This document shows, in pieces, positions 46,278 through 57,324 of a stretch of 64,000 bases of DNA; position 1 is the first letter of the stretch; each line of letters begins with the position of its first letter. This DNA is from Pseudoalteromonas sp. XMcav2-N (GTDB lineage Bacteria; Pseudomonadota; Gammaproteobacteria; Enterobacterales; Alteromonadaceae), in the NCBI RefSeq assembly GCF_024124545.1, contig NZ_JAMXSF010000012.1, positions 62,001 to 126,000 on the forward strand, written 5' to 3'. A program made the position numbers and the translations under genes. The notes under the pieces were generated by a model. The model was not told the DNA's origin. It saw only the letters and a list, made by a program, of their open reading frames with translations, and ran no database searches.

Positions 46278-47504
46278 CTATTGCACAAGTTTACCCGAAA
46301 TCCAGGTATTTAACAGATCATTTACGCCAAACTGATAGCTCAGTTCAGCCGGGTGGCCGACCTGCCACAGCACCATATCAGCGCGCATACCCACTTTCAG
46401 ACTCCCACGATCTGACAGCCCCAATGCCTTCGCTCCATGGCGAGTGACACCGAGCAGAGCTTCTTCAGGCGTCATACGGAACAAGGTACATGCCATGTTC
46501 AACATAAGACGTAAAGAACATAATGGCGCAGTGCCCGGGTTGAAATCACTGGCAAGCGCAATCGGGACATTATGCTGACGCATCAGATCAATCGGTGGTA
46601 ACTGTGTTTCACGCAGGAAATAAAAAGCCCCCGGTAATACCACGCCCACAGTCCCCGCTTTGGCCATCGCTTTAACGCCCGCTTCATCAAGGTACTCAAT
46701 ATGATCCGCAGACAGGCCGTTAAATTCCGCTACCAGCTCAGTGCCATGCTGATTGGACAGCTGCTCGGCATGACATTTCACTTTGATGCCCAGCTCAGTG
46801 GCTTTGGCAAACACGCGACGTGTTTGTTCATTACTGAAACCAACATTTTCACAAAATGCGTCGACCGCATCAGCCAGCGAACGCTCAGCGACCTGCGGCA
46901 GCATTTGCTCGCAAACCAGTTCAATGTAGCCATCGGCGTCATCCCGATATTCCGGTGGTAATGCATGCGCCCCCAGAAAAGTGCTTTGTACACTGACAGG
47001 GTGGTGTTCATCAAGCATGCGGTTGACTTCAAGCAGCTTGATTTCGCTTTCGCAATCCAGGCCATACCCGGATTTACTCTCAACTGTGGTCACCCCTTCT
47101 CTGAGCAGTGCATTAAGTCGCTCTTTACCAACCACAAACAACTGTTCATGATCCGCCGCACGGGTGGCTTTCATGGTGGTCGCAATGCCGCCCCCCTGCT
47201 GCGCGATTTCTTGATATGACACACCATTGAGGCGTTGTTCAAATTCTTGAGCCCGTGAGCCGGCAAATAAAATATGGGTGTGGCAGTCTATCAGGCCTGG
47301 TGTCATCCAGGCGCCCTTTGCTGAAATGGTGGGTGTTGATACCGCATCAAATTCTGGTAACTGAGCCTGCTCGCCAAGCCAGCAGATCACACCATCTTTG
47401 ACCATGATGGCGCCATTTTCAATCGCCCCATAAGGGCGCTCAATATCCGGGTCCATCGTTGCCAGATTGACATCCAGAACCACTAAATCTACTTCCATCA
47501 CCAC
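46278..47504 (-). CDS. hutI: Imidazolonepropionase
   Basis: Amidohydrolase-superfamily enzyme of 408 residues that opens imidazolone propionate to formimidoylglutamate in histidine degradation. The metal-binding [10 protein letters not shown] is near residue 70, with further ligands in [20 protein letters not shown] and [12 protein letters not shown]. The length fits HutI. It is divergent from the hutC repressor with a palindromic operator between them. The hutH and hutU genes are not in this window. Confidence 0.96.
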   Translation of the reverse strand: MVMEVDLVVLDVNLATMDPDIERPYGAIENGAIMVKDGVICWLGEQAQLPEFDAVSTPTISAKGAWMTPGLIDCHTHILFAGSRAQEFEQRLNGVSYQEIAQQGGGIATTMKATRAADHEQLFVVGKERLNALLREGVTTVESKSGYGLDCESEIKLLEVNRMLDEHHPVSVQSTFLGAHALPPEYRDDADGYIELVCEQMLPQVAERSLADAVDAFCENVGFSNEQTRRVFAKATELGIKVKCHAEQLSNQHGTELVAEFNGLSADHIEYLDEAGVKAMAKAGTVGVVLPGAFYFLRETQLPPIDLMRQHNVPIALASDFNPGTAPLCSLRLMLNMACTLFRMTPEEALLGVTRHGAKALGLSDRGSLKVGMRADMVLWQVGHPAELSYQFGVNDLLNTWISGKLVQ

Positions 47505-47550
47505 TCAAATCCTCATCACTAAATTGCTGATTTGAGTGTAGCAAGAATAC

Positions 47551-47562
47551 TTGTATATACAA
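47551..47562. promoter_or_regulatory. HutC-type operator between hutI and hutC
   Basis: TTGTATATACAA is a perfect 12-bp palindrome in the divergent hutI-hutC interval. It matches the TGTATATACA core described for HutC of pseudomonads. It lies 47 bp from the hutI start. Confidence 0.75.
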
Positions 47563-47648
47563 TAGAGGTGTGCCATGTTTATTAGCTGACTATGTTTACT
47601 CTCTCTAACGCAGAGTAGACTTTCCTTTACTAACCATGGCACGAGACT

Positions 47649-48359
47649 GTGACAACGCAACCTAAATTCGCTCAGATAAAACAACATATTATTGCCCAGA
47701 TCCGCAGTGGTACCTGGCAAGAGGATCAGCAGGTTCCCTCAGAAAATGCGCTGTCGGCACAATTCAGAGTCAGCCGTATGACCGCCAGGCGCGCGCTCAG
47801 TGAACTGACCGATGCAGGCATACTCACCCGCAGCCAGGGTTTGGGCACCTTTGTTGCTAAGTTTAAGTCACAATCTTCCCTACTGGAGATCCGTAACATC
47901 GCCGATGAGGTAAAAGAGCGTGGAGGCAATTACACCTGTGTTGTGCTGTCATTGGAGTCCATCGCAGCCATTGCCCCCATCGCCATTGCACTGGGTGTCG
48001 ACATGGACAGTCAGGTCTACCGTAGCGTGCTGGTACACCATGATAATGAACAGCCTTTGCAGGTTGAGGAGCGCTTCGTCAACCCTCAGCTGGCGCCGGA
48101 CTATCTGCAACAAGATTTCACTCAGATCACGCCACACGAATATCTGATACAGATTGCACCGCTTACGGAGGCTCGCCACACCGTTGAGGCGATCATGCCC
48201 GGGCCCGACATTTGTCAGTGGTTAAATATGTTTCATGAAGAGCCCTGCCTGCAACTGATCCGCAGAACCTGGTCGCAAGGAGGTATTGTCAGCTTTGCCC
48301 GACTCATCTCACCGGGCAGTAAGTACCGTCTGGGTGGTCATCTGACATTTAAAAAGTAA
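47649..48359 (+). CDS. hutC: Histidine utilization repressor HutC (GntR family)
   Basis: A 236-residue GntR/HutC-type repressor. The winged helix occupies about residues 5-72 (VPSENALSAQFRVSRMTARRA) and the UTRA ligand domain the rest; urocanate is the usual inducer of HutC. The start is GTG at 47649; the ribosome-binding sequence is weak. It is divergent from hutI with the expected palindrome between. A generic GntR identity is certain; the HutC name follows from context and operator. Confidence 0.92.
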   Translation: MTTQPKFAQIKQHIIAQIRSGTWQEDQQVPSENALSAQFRVSRMTARRALSELTDAGILTRSQGLGTFVAKFKSQSSLLEIRNIADEVKERGGNYTCVVLSLESIAAIAPIAIALGVDMDSQVYRSVLVHHDNEQPLQVEERFVNPQLAPDYLQQDFTQITPHEYLIQIAPLTEARHTVEAIMPGPDICQWLNMFHEEPCLQLIRRTWSQGGIVSFARLISPGSKYRLGGHLTFKK

Positions 48360-48365
48360 ACAGGG

Positions 48366-49127
48366 TCAGATGGTATGCTGATAGGTGAACCCCAGTTCGC
48401 CAATCATGGCGCCGTCAATGATCCGCTCTTTACTGCCATCACTGGCAAAACTCGGTGGGGTTGTGCCTGAGCGCTCGCAGTGCGCCTGATAGTAGGTTTG
48501 CTTGACAGGGTGCTCGGGCGCGCACACATTGTACACTGACTGAGCCTTGGGCCAGTTTGTGAGTACCGTCATGATGGCTGAAACCACATCATCCCGGTGG
48601 ACCATATTGACACGCTCCTGACTGGCACTGCGCAGCGCTTTCCCGGCAATAAACTGTCCGGGCTCTCGCCCAGGCCCGACTAACCCCGCTAATCTCAGAA
48701 CTTTTCCGCCACGCTCTAACACCAGCTGTTCAGCCTGTTGTAAAATACGCTGGCGCTGAGAGTCCATCGCTGCCAGTGCACCACGCTCGGTATACACACC
48801 ATCTGCCTCAGCATAAACGCCGGTACTGGAGCACAGCAAGAACCCCTGCATGTCGAGTTCACTCGCCAAAGCCAGTGTCGCTTCGAGTGTAAGCAAATAA
48901 TTACTGTCCTCGCGACGTGCCCCCGGCGGCATGGCGCACAGCCAGAACGCCTGTTGCAATGACACATCATGGATCAGGGCGTCACCATTATGTACCAGCT
49001 GTCTCGATAACGCATCATCATGTGGCTGTCGGCGGGTTGCCTGCACTTGCCAGCCAGCGCGAGCAGCAGCCTGTGCCGTCGGCATACCCAGCCAGCCAGC
49101 GCCAGCTACAACGAGTCTATTGAACAT
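48366..49127 (-). CDS. NAD(P)-binding epimerase-like protein (YeeZ-like extended SDR)
   Basis: A protein of about 253 residues with an N-terminal Rossmann fold (LVVAGAGWLGMPTA) and the SDR-like SSTGVYAEADG near the position of the active-site tyrosine. The Tyr-x3-Lys pair is not preserved in a standard form. The start at 49127 has AGGA 9 nt upstream and gives the family N-terminus; the longer frame adds 26 unrelated residues. It resembles E. coli YeeZ, whose substrate is unknown. It converges with hutC (6 bp between stops). Confidence 0.8.
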   Translation of the reverse strand: MFNRLVVAGAGWLGMPTAQAAARAGWQVQATRRQPHDDALSRQLVHNGDALIHDVSLQQAFWLCAMPPGARREDSNYLLTLEATLALASELDMQGFLLCSSTGVYAEADGVYTERGALAAMDSQRQRILQQAEQLVLERGGKVLRLAGLVGPGREPGQFIAGKALRSASQERVNMVHRDDVVSAIMTVLTNWPKAQSVYNVCAPEHPVKQTYYQAHCERSGTTPPSFASDGSKERIIDGAMIGELGFTYQHTI

Positions 49128-49383
49128 GTCTTTTTCCTGTGATTTTGAGCGTTGCCTGCATGATGCACCAGCCAACACCACAGTGGCAATACCATGGCTC
49201 AACACAGTAAGTAAGAAAAACGGCTGATTTATTGCTAAAAGTTAAAGTATCTGTCCCCATTGCCGATTATTGATGTAAAGATTTTTCGCCAAGTGTTATC
49301 AATCAATCGCCGTAAATTGTAGCCTTCTGGGGTGAGATATGGTTTGATTAAAGCTTGCCTGATCCCAAGAAAAAGAAAAACGC

Positions 49384-51414
49384 ATGTTAGTAAATTTATC
49401 TCTTCGAAAAAAAATCCTCCTGTTAATTGGTGGTACCATCTCCATTTTGCTGGTTGTTGCGTCTGGGTATTTTGTTAACCACATTGCACACCTCTCCAGA
49501 GAAGGCATTGAGCGTGAAGCCCAAAGCCATTTGTATGCTGAAAAACTGTCAATGGAGTCTTTCTTTACCCGATATGGTGCAATTGTAGAAACTTTCGTGA
49601 CCAATCCGCATAATGTGAACTGGTTCAATGAATATACCGAGCGCGAAAAACCACTCAGCGCAGATCTGGGATATCAGGAAGTAAATCAGGATTTTATTCG
49701 TATCTCGGCCAGTGATGAGAATATCCTCTCGGCCTTTATGGCATCAGCAAAAACAGGCGAATATTTCAAAGAAAACGAACGTACGTCAAATTATGCTGAC
49801 GGCCGTCCTTATTACTCATATAAACGTCCGTGGTGGCAGGACGCGTTAAGCCACGGCGGGTTATATGTTGGTGCGGTATCAGTTGATATTAATACCGGTG
49901 CAGTCTCAGCGGTGGTGCAGCAGCCGGTCTATAATGCACAACGCGAACTCGTTGCCGTGGGTGGCGTAGATCTGCAAATTAATAAAATCAGTGAGCTGGT
50001 CGAGCAGATCCAGTTCGATGGTCAGGGCTACGGCTTCTTACTAGACCACAACTATAAAGTCGTCCACCTGTCCAAACGGACAGGTCATCAGCTGTCTATC
50101 ACCGATGAGGGCCCAAATGGCAAAGAAGGTCTGGAAGCACTGGAGAGACAGTTTGCCGATACGCAAGGTTTTGCAGAGCTTAATCGCGCGATGCGTTCAG
50201 AAGGCGCCGGAGCAGCTAAGGTCACCTTAAAAGGTGTTGACTACTATGTGGTCTTCAACAATGTGAAGCTGGATAAACCTATCCTCGACTGGCATTTGGG
50301 CATTCTTATTCCTGTTAGTCTGATTGAAGAGCCAGTTAACGATGCAGTAATGAGTACCGTCACAGCCGTGATCATCATTCTCGCCATTATTGTTGCGATG
50401 ATATTATGGGCAACGCAAATGATTGCAGCGCCGATCACAACGCTGACCAATACCATGCGTGATATCGCCTCTGGTGAAGGTGACCTGACCCGTCGTATCG
50501 ACATCAACAGCCAGGATGAAGTCGGCCAGCTGGCGCATCATATGAACACCTTTATCGACAAGCTGCGCAGCATGATGCTGGACACGGCTGCACAGGCACA
50601 ACAACTCAGCGGTGCCGCTGCGCAATTGCAAGACGTCTCTACCAACACCAACAACGAGATCCAGCAAGAGAAAGAGCAAGTTGACAGTGTCAGCGCCGCA
50701 GTGACAGAAATGGCTGCCACGGTGACGGAGATTTCCCGCAATGCCCATGAAACCAATCGTGCAGCGGATCTGGTACAGAGCATGACCAATGATGGTGCTT
50801 CCCGTTCTGGCCAGGCACAGGAAGTGATGACCGAGCTTGCCAGCCACATCGGAGAAGCAGCCAAAGTTGTGGCCGGCCTGGAGCAGGAAACCAGTAACAT
50901 TGGCGCCGTGATTGATGTTATCAATGGCATTGCAGAGCAGACCAACCTGCTTGCCTTAAACGCCGCCATTGAGGCTGCTCGTGCTGGTGAACAGGGCCGT
51001 GGTTTCGCGGTGGTTGCTGACGAAGTTCGCAGTCTGGCAAGTCGTACACAAGAGTCGACCGACGATATCCGCAATATGATCTCACGCCTGCAACAGATTG
51101 CTCAGCAGGCTTCGGTCATGATGCAACAAGGTCAGGAGCGAGCCGAAGGCTCCGTTGGACAAACTCAGGAAGTGCTGGACGCACTGCGTAATATCACGGA
51201 GTCGGTTAGTACGGTACAAGATCAAAGTCATCAGATTGCGACCTCAACGGAAGAACAAACCGTCGTGGCCGAAGACATTAATAACAGCCTTAATGCCATT
51301 AACGATCTGGTGAACAGTACTGCCAACCATGCCCATTTACTGGCAGATGAGGCCCGAGATTTGAACAGTCTGGCTAAAGCCCTGAACAATACCGTAAATC
51401 AGTTCAAACTGTAG
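49384..51414 (+). CDS. Methyl-accepting chemotaxis protein with dCache sensor domain
   Basis: Inner-membrane chemoreceptor of 676 residues. Transmembrane helices are at about 10-30 and 317-340. The periplasmic part of about 280 residues resembles a double Cache domain ([25 protein letters not shown], then [18 protein letters not shown]); such domains commonly bind amino acids. A HAMP domain (starting near [19 protein letters not shown]) and the signalling hairpin with tip [20 protein letters not shown] follow. It is followed by a terminator and a second receptor gene. Confidence 0.94.
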   Translation: MLVNLSLRKKILLLIGGTISILLVVASGYFVNHIAHLSREGIEREAQSHLYAEKLSMESFFTRYGAIVETFVTNPHNVNWFNEYTEREKPLSADLGYQEVNQDFIRISASDENILSAFMASAKTGEYFKENERTSNYADGRPYYSYKRPWWQDALSHGGLYVGAVSVDINTGAVSAVVQQPVYNAQRELVAVGGVDLQINKISELVEQIQFDGQGYGFLLDHNYKVVHLSKRTGHQLSITDEGPNGKEGLEALERQFADTQGFAELNRAMRSEGAGAAKVTLKGVDYYVVFNNVKLDKPILDWHLGILIPVSLIEEPVNDAVMSTVTAVIIILAIIVAMILWATQMIAAPITTLTNTMRDIASGEGDLTRRIDINSQDEVGQLAHHMNTFIDKLRSMMLDTAAQAQQLSGAAAQLQDVSTNTNNEIQQEKEQVDSVSAAVTEMAATVTEISRNAHETNRAADLVQSMTNDGASRSGQAQEVMTELASHIGEAAKVVAGLEQETSNIGAVIDVINGIAEQTNLLALNAAIEAARAGEQGRGFAVVADEVRSLASRTQESTDDIRNMISRLQQIAQQASVMMQQGQERAEGSVGQTQEVLDALRNITESVSTVQDQSHQIATSTEEQTVVAEDINNSLNAINDLVNSTANHAHLLADEARDLNSLAKALNNTVNQFKL

Positions 51415-51423
51415 TAATACGTC

Positions 51424-51454
51424 GCTAGCCCGAATGCCGGGCTAGCACCTTTTT
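51424..51454 (+). terminator. Terminator between the two tandem chemoreceptor genes
   Basis: GCTAGCCCG (51424-51432) and CGGGCTAGC (51438-51446) pair around AATGC, followed by ACC and five T. It separates the two receptor genes into different transcription units. Confidence 0.88.
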
Positions 51455-51553
51455 GCCCGCTTCTATCACGACTCACCCATTGCCAAAACTTGACTAATGC
51501 ACTGTTGCAGACGATCACTTATAGGGTGACTCTTTGCAATATCGTGCTTAATT

Positions 51554-53503
51554 ATGTTTAAAAACCTCAAACTGGCGCAGATGCTTGCGTACTCATTTGG
51601 CGCCCTCATCGCTCTGATGACGGTGATTTCTATCTCTGCCTACCTTGGGCTTAATACCGGTTATAACAACTTCGTCGAATATCGTACATTGGCACGCAAT
51701 GCCAATTTAAGCGGCCGTCTGCAGGCGAATTTACTGATGGTGCGCCTCAATGCACTCAAATACCTGAAAGAGCAGAGCACAACCAACATTAATGAATTTA
51801 ATGAGCGTTTTGATTTGCTCAAGGAACTCATGGATCAGGCCCAGGCAAGTATCTCGGATACCAGTTACCAAAGCCAACTCAATAGCAGTGCGAGCGACAT
51901 TGAAGAATATCGGCGAGCATTCGAGCAAATTGTCCAATTATACGCTAAACGCAATGACATAGTAACCAACCAGCTAGATGTCAAAGGCGTACAAATGCGC
52001 ACCATACTCAGCGACGTGATCAACAATGCACATCAACAAAACAATAATGAAGCCTTGTTCGCAGCGGCCCGGTTGCAAGAAACGCTGTTGCTCGGCCGTT
52101 TATACGTGGTCAAATTTCTAGTGACAAACACAGACAAGGATTACCAACGCGCCATTGAGGAATTTAGCCAACTGGCAGCTCTGCTGGACGAACAGGCCGG
52201 AGCATTTGCTTGGCAACCGGTGCAGGGCATGCTTGTTGAGTTCTTACAGCACAAACTCGATTACATTACTGCCGTCAAAGCCGTGAACCAGACCATATTG
52301 CAGCGTAACCAATTAATCTCACAAAAACTCAATGTCATTGGCCCCCAGGTAGCTAATACACTGGAAGAGATTAAACTGGATGTTAAAGCCCGTCAGGACG
52401 AGCTCGGCCCTCAAGCGCAAAGCACCAGTGAGCAGGCGGTCATGCTGGTTACTACAGTGTCGGTTTTGGTGGTGTTCGCAGGCGCGTTCCTGAGCTGGTA
52501 TGTCAGCAACTTACTACGCGAGCCCATAGGCGGCGAGCCAAGAGAAATAGAGGCTCTGGCCAAAGCCATCGCTAAAGGCGATCTCAGTTACCAATTTGCG
52601 ACCTCGAATACCACAGGCATATATCGGGCGATGTCCGAAATGACAACCACATTGCGGGACATAGTGAGTAAAATCAAATCTGCTACCATCACATTAAATG
52701 ATACGACCGGTGCAATGATTTCAATCACTGAGAAAACCAAAAGTGAGACCGATCAACAGCAAGATCAACTGACCCAAAGTGCCACAGCGATGCAACAAAT
52801 GAGTGCGACCGTACAGGAGATCACGCAGAGCGCGCAACTGGCTGCCGACGCAGCCACAGAAGCTGATCAGCAATCCCAGAGCGGGATCCAGGTGGTACAA
52901 ACGTCCCGTGAAGCCATGAGTGAACTGGTGGGCAGTATTCAACAAGTCAGCGAGGCCATTACCCAGTTAGAAAACGAGACGGAGTCGGTCGGCTCCATTT
53001 TGGATGTGATCCGCAGTATTGCAGACCAAACCAACCTGCTGGCACTCAATGCGGCAATCGAAGCCGCGCGGGCTGGCGAGCAAGGCCGGGGCTTTGCCGT
53101 GGTGGCCGATGAAGTGCGCAGTCTGGCCAGCCGTACGCAGCAAAGTACCGAAGAGATCCAGGCGATGATCTCGCGCTTACAAAACGAGGCAAAACGTTCA
53201 GTAGAGCATATGCAGCGCAATGTTGACCATGCGGAGAACTCCGCGGAGCAAACCGAACACGCCGGCGCAACGTTACAAGCAATTTGCGGCTCAATCAGCA
53301 CCATCCGCGAAATGAATTTACAAATTGCCAGCGCATCAGAGGAGCAGAATACGGTCTCAATGCAAATATCTGAAAGTGTCACCCATGTCAGTGAGAGTGC
53401 CGCAGAAACAGCGCAAGGGGCACAGCAAGTGTCTCAGGACGCCAAGGCGCTGAGCCACATTGCCCGTGAACTGAACACCCTGGTGGACCAATTTAGGCTG
53501 TAG
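51554..53503 (+). CDS. Methyl-accepting chemotaxis protein with helical sensor domain
   Basis: Inner-membrane chemoreceptor of 649 residues. Transmembrane helices are at about 10-30 and 298-318. The periplasmic domain is all-helical, of about 260 residues and in two repeats ([20 protein letters not shown] in the first, [19 protein letters not shown] in the second), resembling an HBM-type bimodular bundle. A short HAMP-like segment and the signalling domain (tip [20 protein letters not shown]) follow. The ligand is unknown. ATG at 51554 gives a normal N-terminus. Confidence 0.93.
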   Translation: MFKNLKLAQMLAYSFGALIALMTVISISAYLGLNTGYNNFVEYRTLARNANLSGRLQANLLMVRLNALKYLKEQSTTNINEFNERFDLLKELMDQAQASISDTSYQSQLNSSASDIEEYRRAFEQIVQLYAKRNDIVTNQLDVKGVQMRTILSDVINNAHQQNNNEALFAAARLQETLLLGRLYVVKFLVTNTDKDYQRAIEEFSQLAALLDEQAGAFAWQPVQGMLVEFLQHKLDYITAVKAVNQTILQRNQLISQKLNVIGPQVANTLEEIKLDVKARQDELGPQAQSTSEQAVMLVTTVSVLVVFAGAFLSWYVSNLLREPIGGEPREIEALAKAIAKGDLSYQFATSNTTGIYRAMSEMTTTLRDIVSKIKSATITLNDTTGAMISITEKTKSETDQQQDQLTQSATAMQQMSATVQEITQSAQLAADAATEADQQSQSGIQVVQTSREAMSELVGSIQQVSEAITQLENETESVGSILDVIRSIADQTNLLALNAAIEAARAGEQGRGFAVVADEVRSLASRTQQSTEEIQAMISRLQNEAKRSVEHMQRNVDHAENSAEQTEHAGATLQAICGSISTIREMNLQIASASEEQNTVSMQISESVTHVSESAAETAQGAQQVSQDAKALSHIARELNTLVDQFRL

Positions 53504-53548
53504 GGTCTGACAAGATGGGGCAGTGAGCGCCATCACCAGCCCTTCCTT

Positions 53549-53590
53549 TTGCTTTAGATCAACGCCCCAAAGCACAACTTTGCTTACACT
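53549..53590 (+). promoter_or_regulatory. FNR-type box and promoter of hemN
   Basis: TTGCTTTAGATCAA (53549-53562) matches the FNR consensus TTGAT-N4-ATCAA at 9 of 10 positions. A -10 TACACT lies at 53585-53590. If transcription starts near 53597, the box is centred at about -41.5, the class II activation position. Confidence 0.75.
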
Positions 53591-53620
53591 AATCTTCTCA
53601 ATAGCAAAGAGAGTGCGATC

Positions 53621-54991
53621 GTGATTAAATTACCTCAGTGGGATGACTCCCTTATCAACAAATACAATATCTCAGGCCCCAGATATACATCCTATCCAAC
53701 AGCCCTGTCACTTGAATCGGGTTATACTCAGGCCGATCTGGTTGATGCCATCGCACACTCAGACACCCGTGCACTGTCGTTGTATATTCATATCCCATTC
53801 TGTCACCAGCTTTGCTATTACTGTGGCTGTAATAAGATTATTACCCGACATCAGTCCAAGGCCGACGTATACCTCGACCATCTGGAATTGGAGATAGCCG
53901 CTCAGGCACCGCTCTTTAAAGCGTATCAGGTTGAGCAATTGCACCTGGGGGGCGGCACCCCCACCTTTCTGACCACAGCGCAAATGACACGCCTGGTCAC
54001 CATGCTGGAGCAGCACTTCACCTTCACACCAACTGCCCAGCGCGGCATTGAAATCGATCCCAGATCACTGGCCGAAGACATGCTGCCAGCACTGAAAGCG
54101 CTCGGCTTTAATCGGGTGTCATTCGGGGTGCAGGATTTTAACGATCAGGTACAGGCCGCAGTCAATCGCCCGCAACAGATTGAAGAAGTACTGACACTAC
54201 TGAAACAGGCCCGCGAACTGGGGTTTAAGTCTATTAATATGGACATGATCTACGGCCTGCCTCATCAGAGCGTCGAGTCCTATCGTGACACCATAGCGCA
54301 GCTGATTGAGTTAGGCCCTGATCGGGTGTCGGTATTTAACTATGCCCACCTGCCAGACAGATTCGCCGCCCAGCGCAAGCTGAAAGATGCCGATATGCCG
54401 GGACCAAAAGAAAAGCTGGCTATCTTTAAGCAAACGCTGGAACAGATGACCGCCGCAGGTTATCAGTTTATTGGCATGGACCATTTTGCAAAAACCGATG
54501 ACGAACTGGCCGTTGCACAGAGACATAATCACCTGCACCGCAACTTCCAGGGCTACACCACCCATGGTAACTGTGACTTGCTCGGTCTGGGCGTGTCGTC
54601 CATATCACAGATTGGCAATGCCATTTTACAGAATGAAAAAGACCTGAAACCTTACTATCAGACCGTGACTGAGCGCCAGAGCGCCATTCATAAGGGCGTG
54701 CAACTCACCCGGGACGATGAAATTCGCGCTGCGGCCATCAAACAGCTGATCTGTCACTTTGAACTCGATAAAGTGACCTTTTCCTCGGAATATGACATCG
54801 ACTTTGACGACTATTTCGCAGATGCCCTGATTGCGCTCCAGCCACTGGCAGACGATGGGTTGGTTGAGCTTAGCGAGCAACGCATAGAAGTCACGGCCAG
54901 AGGCAACCTGTTTATTCGTATCATTTGCATGTGCTTTGATGCCTACCTGCAGCAACAGCTCAAAAACACCCGGTTTTCACGAGTGATTTGA
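53621..54991 (+). CDS. hemN: Oxygen-independent coproporphyrinogen III oxidase
   Basis: Radical SAM enzyme of 456 residues that forms protoporphyrinogen IX in heme synthesis without oxygen. The iron-sulphur motif is CHQLCYYC (Cys61, Cys65, Cys68), with the additional Cys70 of HemN. HLGGGTPTFL and INMDMIYGLP are family segments, and the length is that of HemN and not of the shorter HemW. The start is GTG at 53621. A well-placed FNR-type box upstream points to induction under low oxygen. Confidence 0.96.
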   Translation: MIKLPQWDDSLINKYNISGPRYTSYPTALSLESGYTQADLVDAIAHSDTRALSLYIHIPFCHQLCYYCGCNKIITRHQSKADVYLDHLELEIAAQAPLFKAYQVEQLHLGGGTPTFLTTAQMTRLVTMLEQHFTFTPTAQRGIEIDPRSLAEDMLPALKALGFNRVSFGVQDFNDQVQAAVNRPQQIEEVLTLLKQARELGFKSINMDMIYGLPHQSVESYRDTIAQLIELGPDRVSVFNYAHLPDRFAAQRKLKDADMPGPKEKLAIFKQTLEQMTAAGYQFIGMDHFAKTDDELAVAQRHNHLHRNFQGYTTHGNCDLLGLGVSSISQIGNAILQNEKDLKPYYQTVTERQSAIHKGVQLTRDDEIRAAAIKQLICHFELDKVTFSSEYDIDFDDYFADALIALQPLADDGLVELSEQRIEVTARGNLFIRIICMCFDAYLQQQLKNTRFSRVI

Positions 54992-55000
54992 GCATAATAA

Positions 55001-55036
55001 TGGCTGGAGTAGCACAATGCTGCGCAGCCACTTTTT
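55001..55036 (+). terminator. Terminator of hemN
   Basis: TGGCTG (55001-55006) pairs with CAGCCA (55025-55030); an inner stem GTAGCA/TGCTGC extends it. CTTTTT follows. It ends 3 bp before the stop of the convergent receptor gene. Confidence 0.75.
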
Positions 55037-55038
55037 CT

Positions 55039-56916
55039 CTACAGTCTGAACTTACCTATAGTGCCTGAGAGGGACTTAGCCTCACTATCTAAGTCATTGC
55101 AAAACTGATAGGTCTGTTCCATAGCCGTTTTTGTCTGCCTAGCCGTATCTGAGATAACCGTGACATTCTGGCTGATATCTCTGGTTGCTGCTGATTGCTC
55201 TTTAGTTGCTGTGGCTATTTGAATATTCATTTCTGATAGCCTGACTATGTGCTCAGAGATCTCTCTCAACGATTTACCACATTCGGATAAGAGCTGAGAT
55301 GTTTTGTGGGTCCCGTCACTGCCATGCGTGATGGTGTTCACTGTTTCGGTTGCAGTGGCATTCAGGGAGTTGATCATGCCATTGATTTCTTCCGTCGACT
55401 CTGCGGTCCGCTTCGCCAGATTACGTACTTCATCTGCTACTACCGCAAAACCACGCCCCTGTTCACCCGCCCGTGCCGCCTCTATAGCCGCATTGAGGGC
55501 TAACAGGTTGGTTTGCTCAGAAACCCCTCTGATCACCTCCAGGACTCCTGAGATTGATTCAATTTCTTTTGATAGTTGATTAACAGAGAGCACAGAATTA
55601 CGCATTATCGACTCCAGCTCAGCCATATGCCCTATGGTATCTGAAACAATCTTGAGGCTTACCTGGGCATTGCCTTCGGTATCCGACGCCACTTTTGAAG
55701 CGTCCTGCGCGTTATTTGATATATCAGAGACCGTCATATTCATCTGCTCAACCGCTGCCGCGACCGAGTCTGTACTGGATGATTGTTGTTCAGAGAGGCC
55801 ATGGACATGCTTTACATTCTGATATACCTCAGCGGCCGTGCCTTCGACATGCTTTGCCGTCTCAGATACGCTTTTAAACATCTCGTGCAATTGATCCAAA
55901 AAGATATCAATCTGTTTTCCAAGAGAGCCCACTTCATTGTTTTGCTCAACTCTCAGGCGCGCAGTGAGATCCCCGCCTTTACCAGACAGTTCTGTTACCG
56001 CATCTGAGATCACTTCTATTGGCTTAAATATCCGATTCGCAAGTAGGTTTGCACCAAACAGACCTATCACAGCAATCACAAAGCCAATTACAATGTTTGT
56101 CATAATTGCAGTATGGATTGCTGAGAACATTTCCTCCTCAGGGATTTCCACAACCACATACCAGTCTAATGAGTCCAGCTTTATTGCCGAGCGCACGACG
56201 GCCCTGTCATTGACTTCATCCGTCACCACATTGCCTGCCAGAGCCGCAATGTTAACCTTGCTACCCACGGCGGATCTGTCAGGGTGGATTTGGATCGTGT
56301 TGTCGGCGTCCACTAAAAAGACGATACCAGATTCACCAATTTTATATGAGCTTATCAACTCCGTCATGGCGCCCAGAGACTGACCTACTCCCGCCAAACC
56401 AACTCTGCGGCCTTTGTCTTCAATGACATAATTAATAAAAGCGGTCGCTTCGGTGGACGACTTGTCTACATCAATCGAAATTTCATATTCAGCACCGGAA
56501 TTGATAAAAATATCCAGCCACGGCTCTTTATCAGCCTCCACTTTCCTTACAATACCCGCGGGTGTGTAGTAATTCCTGCTAACAGCAGAAACAATAAACG
56601 CAGTATTGCTATTGTTCACACGCTTTACTGAGCCCAGCTCCCGAACGATCATGCCAAGGTCGGCTGGGGCTTCCCCATTCGCCATCCAGGCTTTGATAAA
56701 CTCGCTCTTTGCCAGCGCTCTTGATGGCGCAATGGACGAATAGATATCAAGCTCAACCGCATATTTTATTTGTTTGAGTACGGTGGGTATTTCGGACTGC
56801 TCAACCTTCTCAGTTAAAAAGGTGCTGATCGTGGTCGCGAAAACAAGGGTAACGATCAGCAGAGGTAATATCGTTGCTGTAATCAGGGAAAGTACCAAGA
56901 GTTGCTTGAGCTTCAT
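55039..56916 (-). CDS. Methyl-accepting chemotaxis protein with dCache-like sensor domain
   Basis: Inner-membrane chemoreceptor of 625 residues. Transmembrane helices are at about 8-30 and 273-295. The periplasmic part has Cache-type segments ([20 protein letters not shown], then [20 protein letters not shown] and [12 protein letters not shown]). HAMP and signalling domains follow with the tip [20 protein letters not shown]. The upstream 140 bp lead into the rpsQ-tail array; the gene reads in the same direction as the S10 operon but is shielded from it by several terminators. Confidence 0.93.
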   Translation of the reverse strand: MKLKQLLVLSLITATILPLLIVTLVFATTISTFLTEKVEQSEIPTVLKQIKYAVELDIYSSIAPSRALAKSEFIKAWMANGEAPADLGMIVRELGSVKRVNNSNTAFIVSAVSRNYYTPAGIVRKVEADKEPWLDIFINSGAEYEISIDVDKSSTEATAFINYVIEDKGRRVGLAGVGQSLGAMTELISSYKIGESGIVFLVDADNTIQIHPDRSAVGSKVNIAALAGNVVTDEVNDRAVVRSAIKLDSLDWYVVVEIPEEEMFSAIHTAIMTNIVIGFVIAVIGLFGANLLANRIFKPIEVISDAVTELSGKGGDLTARLRVEQNNEVGSLGKQIDIFLDQLHEMFKSVSETAKHVEGTAAEVYQNVKHVHGLSEQQSSSTDSVAAAVEQMNMTVSDISNNAQDASKVASDTEGNAQVSLKIVSDTIGHMAELESIMRNSVLSVNQLSKEIESISGVLEVIRGVSEQTNLLALNAAIEAARAGEQGRGFAVVADEVRNLAKRTAESTEEINGMINSLNATATETVNTITHGSDGTHKTSQLLSECGKSLREISEHIVRLSEMNIQIATATKEQSAATRDISQNVTVISDTARQTKTAMEQTYQFCNDLDSEAKSLSGTIGKFRL

Positions 56917-57089
56917 AAATTACCTTGCTGAAATCAAAATATTTTCTATAAAAACAATATAGTAGAGTATTGCTCTGATTGACAAAGTTTGCGGACCATA
57001 TTGCAACAAGTACGCTCAAAAGCTCAGATTAGAGGTTTTAACCTACTGGTTTTAATAACATTACTCGGTCTTGATTGGCCACTGATAAC

Positions 57090-57158
57090 AGACCAAAACG
57101 TCTACCAAAGTCCAAGGTGTTTTCTTAGGGGGGGTTGGTGGTGAGGCACATTCATGGA
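57090..57158 (-). repeat. rpsQ 3'-end copy 5 (outermost, diverged)
   Basis: On the minus strand this encodes a remnant of the S17 C-terminus: TLVDVLV survives at the end of a frame whose earlier part is shifted. Beyond 57090 similarity to rpsQ stops. It is separated from copy 4 by a membrane-protein gene. A minus-strand ORF of 62 codons across it (57061-57249) is a relic and is not annotated as a gene. Confidence 0.7.
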
Positions 57159-57208
57159 GCATCGCTTTATTCAGACGACCCTTTACATGTTCTGAGCGCC
57201 CCAAACGC

Positions 57209-57238
57209 AAAAACCCCGACCAAAGGCAGGGGCTTTTT
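57209..57238 (-). terminator. Terminator between the small membrane-protein gene and rpsQ tail 5
   Basis: A GC-rich hairpin of the array type, AAAACCCCGACC ... GCAGGGGCTTTTT on the plus strand, slightly imperfect. On the minus strand it ends with TTTTTGCG. It lies 87 bp after the stop of the gene at 57325-57693. Confidence 0.65.
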
Positions 57239-57324
57239 AAAAGTCTCATTCAGTTAAATATGAACATTAAGTGAGCACTGGATTTTGTGCAGTCACCTTG
57301 CTCCACAGACAATCCTCTTATTTT

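Noticed and set aside
47570..47642. Inverted repeat GTGCCATG / CATGGCAC between hutI and hutC
   Set aside because: Only 8 bp with a 57-bp gap; could easily be chance, and the nearby 12-bp palindrome is the better operator.
57061..57249. Minus-strand ORF of 62 codons ending in TLVDVLVCYQWPIKTE
   Set aside because: It is a relic of the rpsQ 3' end plus terminator sequence with a frame shift, and reads through a hairpin; not a gene.
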